Origin: a virus
Virus record (IMG/VR): IMGVR_UViG_3300040770_000293
Span: 34,515 to 98,514 of that record
DNA: 64,000 nucleotides
Strand: one strand, 5' to 3'
The notes below the pieces were generated by a model that had not been told where the DNA came from, searched no databases, and saw only the letters and a program-made list of their open reading frames with translations. Shown here piece by piece: positions 61,281 through 64,000 of the stretch. The position numbers and the translations under genes were made by a program. Numbering within the stretch: the stretch's first letter is position 1; the number at the start of each line of letters is the position of its first letter.

Positions 61281-62447
61281 TTAAATTTTTGTATTACCTC
61301 CTAAAAAGTAATTATTTGTTGATAATTCTTGACTTAAATATGTTTGATAGTACTGACCTTTTATTTTTAATCCTATAGGATTGTTTATAATTGTTCCAGA
61401 AGCTACGTAAGTTACATCTCCTGTACCTTTTTGAGTGAAGCCCACTCCTATTTTAGAAGTTAGTCCACTAGGTACTGTTATACTTACATTTGTTGCTCCA
61501 TTTGCAATTATAATTTCAAAATTATAATCTGCGTTGGTTAGTGTATAATTTGTACCTGTAAAATCTGTTGGGTATGTAATTACTTTTTGTAAATTTTCTA
61601 CGGCGAAAACTGTTCCTGTTAATGATAGTCCTGAACCTGCAGAATAAGTAGTATTTGTATCTGCAGAAGATATTACAAAGTTAGGATAAGTGCCTGTTAC
61701 AATAGTTGCTCCACCTTGAGATAGAATAACTGTTTGGTCTGGAGATGTGTTATTAAAGGTTGTGCCTACTAGAGAAATTCCTGTTCCTGCTGAATAAGTG
61801 GTATTAGTATCTACTGAAGAAATTACATAAGGATTTGCTATTGTTCCTGTTCCTGTCTTTGTTACGTTTGTTCCTGCATTTATTTTAGTTTCTGAACCGT
61901 CTGGTACTACACTTGCACTCACTGTAATATCTATATCATCTGTCCCTTGAGAAATATTTACAGAAGCATTTGAAGATTTTATTTTTCTAAAGTTTAGTTG
62001 GGTGTTATCTCCTACTATGGTTGTACTTTTATAAACTTCAGAGCCTATCCCTAAATTTGTGGCGGAGTAAGTCTTTTGATTAGCTTTTATAAATGGTATT
62101 AAGTTAGTTTCATCTACAGCTATAGTTATAGTATCTGTTCCTTGGGTAATTGTTATTAAATTACTGTTCACAAGTGTTCTTAATTGTTTTTTGCCGATAT
62201 TTGAAATACCTTTATATATCTGTGAACCTGAACCTACATTTATTAAGTCAAAAAAATTTTCTAAAGATTCAAATCTTTCGCAGATGTATGCATCTAATAG
62301 TTTTAATGCCTCTGTTAAAGTTTGTGATTTTAAAACATTACTACAAACTAAATCTTCTTTTAAGGTAATACAGTCTGTGCTAAGTCTAGTTTTACAAGTG
62401 CAATCAATTTCTAACTCTCCTCCACATTCACAATTATTATTTTTCAT
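61281..62447 (-). CDS. Tail fibre protein with repeats, 388 residues
   Basis: The first 60 residues are Cys-rich (CECGG, CTCKT and others), followed by a long beta/repeat region: two SQGTDxIxI-type repeats (about 95-175) and two NTTYSAGTGxSLxGT-type repeats (about 215-290). This is characteristic of trimeric tail fibres. The C-terminus is a small domain. Probably host recognition. Confidence 0.75.
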   Translation of the reverse strand: MKNNNCECGGELEIDCTCKTRLSTDCITLKEDLVCSNVLKSQTLTEALKLLDAYICERFESLENFFDLINVGSGSQIYKGISNIGKKQLRTLVNSNLITITQGTDTITIAVDETNLIPFIKANQKTYSATNLGIGSEVYKSTTIVGDNTQLNFRKIKSSNASVNISQGTDDIDITVSASVVPDGSETKINAGTNVTKTGTGTIANPYVISSVDTNTTYSAGTGISLVGTTFNNTSPDQTVILSQGGATIVTGTYPNFVISSADTNTTYSAGSGLSLTGTVFAVENLQKVITYPTDFTGTNYTLTNADYNFEIIIANGATNVSITVPSGLTSKIGVGFTQKGTGDVTYVASGTIINNPIGLKIKGQYYQTYLSQELSTNNYFLGGNTKI

Positions 62448-62468
62448 AATATACTATTCTTATTTTTA

Positions 62469-63173
62469 TTAGTTATATACTCTTATTTCAATTGTTGCAT
62501 TGTCATATACGCTGTCAGATGTAGAGCCATTTGTAGTTAAGTGACTAAATAAAACAATGTAATCTAATTCAGCATAACCTGCTACTGTATCTGAACCAGC
62601 ACTTCCATTTGTTATCATTACCGTTGTTTTATTTGTGGTAAATATTCCTGTAAGAGTACCTAGATAAGTCCCTGTTGAATTTCTTGTCCATACTATCGAC
62701 CCCCCTAACGTATTTTCTAAAACTCTAGCGACAGGGTTTGAAGTTCCTGTTTGATTTAGTAAAGCCGTATATACTTTGTAAGGTCTATAGTCTACCACAG
62801 GACTGCTAATAGTCAAATTACCAATGCCTAAAAGAGATTCTCCATTTATTGTCTTTAAATCTAATGTAGGAGTATTAACTATTGCTGATATAACATAATT
62901 AGATAAATTTGTTCCTGTTCCTGTAACTGTTACATTTGTTCCTGCTACTATTTTTGTTTCGCTTCCATTTGCGATTGGTATTTCACTTATCTGTTCATCT
63001 TTTCTCATTAAAGCAGATACTATGTTTGCATTAATTTGAGTTTGACTTGCGCCTGCTGAAAGGTCTAGATAAGTTATTGCGTTTGGTGTAGCTACACAAT
63101 TTGTACTTACGTAGTTATTTTGACATTCTTCAGCTGTTTGTATTATTGTTATTCCTGTGTTGCACTCTTCCAT
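62469..63173 (-). CDS. Tail fibre protein, 234 residues
   Basis: An N-terminal Cys-containing segment (about 1-30) and a short beta region with GTNVTVTGTGT (similar to a segment in the next gene) precede a C-terminal jelly-roll-like domain (about 130-234). Its ATG overlaps the preceding TGA by one base. Likely receptor-binding. Confidence 0.72.
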   Translation of the reverse strand: MEECNTGITIIQTAEECQNNYVSTNCVATPNAITYLDLSAGASQTQINANIVSALMRKDEQISEIPIANGSETKIVAGTNVTVTGTGTNLSNYVISAIVNTPTLDLKTINGESLLGIGNLTISSPVVDYRPYKVYTALLNQTGTSNPVARVLENTLGGSIVWTRNSTGTYLGTLTGIFTTNKTTVMITNGSAGSDTVAGYAELDYIVLFSHLTTNGSTSDSVYDNATIEIRVYN

Positions 63174-63505
63174 TATGTTGTTTGTTGTAATTCTGTTATT
63201 AATAACCCTTGTGCTGTTATTTGTGCTTGCATTTCACATATTTTTATATACATTTGTTCAATAACCGATTTAGTTGTTTTTGGCGTGCTAAATGTTACAC
63301 ATGCATTTAATAGTCCTGAAACATCTATATCTTGTTTTAGCTTACTTACAGTGTTGTATAGGTCTTCTGTTGTTTGTTCTAAGTCCTTACAATCATTGCC
63401 AAATAAAGGTGAGAATTGAGGAACTTCTTTTTCATATTTTATACAGGCTGAAAATCCTTTAATATCTCCGCAAGTATATTTTATCTTATTACAGTTTGTA
63501 GTCAT
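63173..63505 (-). CDS. Tail adaptor/coiled-coil protein, 110 residues
   Basis: The Cys-rich N-terminus (MTTNCNKIKYTCGDI, then FSACIKYE) is followed by a coiled coil (about 45-75 and 88-105). From memory, similar proteins in flavobacterial phages connect tail fibres to the tail. Possible trimer organiser. Confidence 0.72.
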   Translation of the reverse strand: MTTNCNKIKYTCGDIKGFSACIKYEKEVPQFSPLFGNDCKDLEQTTEDLYNTVSKLKQDIDVSGLLNACVTFSTPKTTKSVIEQMYIKICEMQAQITAQGLLITELQQTT

Positions 63506-63520
63506 ATTTTTATTTTAGTT

Positions 63521-64000
63521 TTATATTGCGGCTGGTTGCCATTGAATGTTTCCATAAGTTGCAGTTATATCGTCATTACCTCCTGTAGCTCCACCTGCTG
63601 TTCCTGTTATTTTCAATATGTTAGTGTTACTAAAAGTTAAACCTGTTAGTGATGTATATTTTGTATATGCTGAAGTGCTTGCTCCTGGAGTAGAAATATT
63701 TAATATTGACCTGGCTGTTGTTGTTCCTGTTCGTATTATAGAAACATTTATTACAAATGCTCCTGCAACACTCATTGTTAAAACTCCTGTATCCCCAATA
63801 ACTTGTCCTGCAAAATATACTTTTAATTGACTACTTGCTGTTGCGTCTTTAAGCTCTCCTCCGTAAACCGCTACTATCTTTTCACCTGTTGTATTTAGTC
63901 TATTTGCTAGAGTGGTGTAAGTGTATAAATCTGTTTCTGTTATTCCAACATTATTAGCATCTACAAAGAAATCTTTAAGTTGTATAGGTGTTAAGGCTAA
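63521..64000 (-). CDS. Tail fibre/appendage protein, N-terminus outside the window
   Basis: The frame is open to the right edge, so at least 159 C-terminal residues are visible. An ATG at 63775 falls inside the conserved fold and is not the true start. The pattern VIGDTGVLTMSVAG, SIIRTGTTTARS and ITATYGNIQWQP is a C-terminal beta-domain widespread in Bacteroidota phage appendage proteins. Probably structural, host-contact role. Confidence 0.72.
   Translation of the reverse strand, partial: LALTPIQLKDFFVDANNVGITETDLYTYTTLANRLNTTGEKIVAVYGGELKDATASSQLKVYFAGQVIGDTGVLTMSVAGAFVINVSIIRTGTTTARSILNISTPGASTSAYTKYTSLTGLTFSNTNILKITGTAGGATGGNDDITATYGNIQWQPAAI

Noticed and set aside
1-64000. Genome-wide reassignment of TAG or TGA, as in some crAss-like phages
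   Set aside because: The long genes are intact under the standard code and all three stops appear as gene ends.
1-64000. tRNA genes and CRISPR arrays
   Set aside because: Gaps between genes are short and none shows cloverleaf-like or regularly spaced repeat sequence.

Overview
The window looks like part of a tailed double-stranded DNA phage of the crAss-like group (order Crassvirales) infecting a member of the Bacteroidota, possibly a flavobacterium. The sequence is strongly AT-rich (roughly 30% G+C by eye). Its promoters fit the Bacteroidota form TTG-N20-TAnnTTTG, and starts lie in TAATTATG-type contexts rather than behind strong Shine-Dalgarno sites. The structural genes include crAss-type hallmarks: a giant P22 gp10-like tail muzzle, a gp4-like ring protein, an IHF-like virion protein and a run of very large internal (cargo) proteins. 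Major capsid protein, portal and terminase are not seen and presumably lie outside the window. No phage RNA polymerase, tRNA, CRISPR array or integrase was recognised.

Positions 1-17668 (+ strand) hold early and replication genes: a DnaB-type helicase, a family A DNA polymerase with proofreading domain, a VirE_N/archaeo-eukaryotic-type primase, a ribbon-helix-helix regulator, a T5 A1-like metallophosphoesterase, two HNH-type mobile endonucleases, and about thirty small unknown proteins packed with 1-20 bp overlaps. Promoters at 1489, 6237, 10225 and 14803, a possible sigma54-type site at 8966, and terminators at 6191 and 14772 divide the block into transcription units. Two small genes carry in-frame TAA codons with apparently coding sequence behind them.

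Positions 17648-20504 (- strand) form a small accessory cassette (including a SLOG/YspA-type protein) with its own promoter at 20584. It converges on the + block at a shared bidirectional hairpin.

Positions 20647-64000 (- strand) are the virion module. Read in transcription order from the right edge, it has receptor-binding/tail-appendage proteins (63.9-61 kb), ring protein, IHF-like protein, gp4-like ring and tail muzzle (60.8-53 kb), a detached muzzle C-terminal domain, a lysozyme remnant next to a GIY-YIG homing endonuclease, and giant cargo proteins (51-35 kb) with transglycosylase, ADP-ribosyltransferase-like and GNAT-like parts. Then come a tail-spike cassette containing a second GIY-YIG endonuclease (35.2-29.3 kb), a cargo protein with an ADP-ribosyltransferase-like domain and an 1848-residue cargo protein ending at a strong terminator. 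Cargo proteins are probably carried in the particle and delivered to the host cell. The ADP-ribosyltransferase- and GNAT-like parts suggest that some are host-modifying effectors. All family assignments are from motif reading and memory, without database searches.
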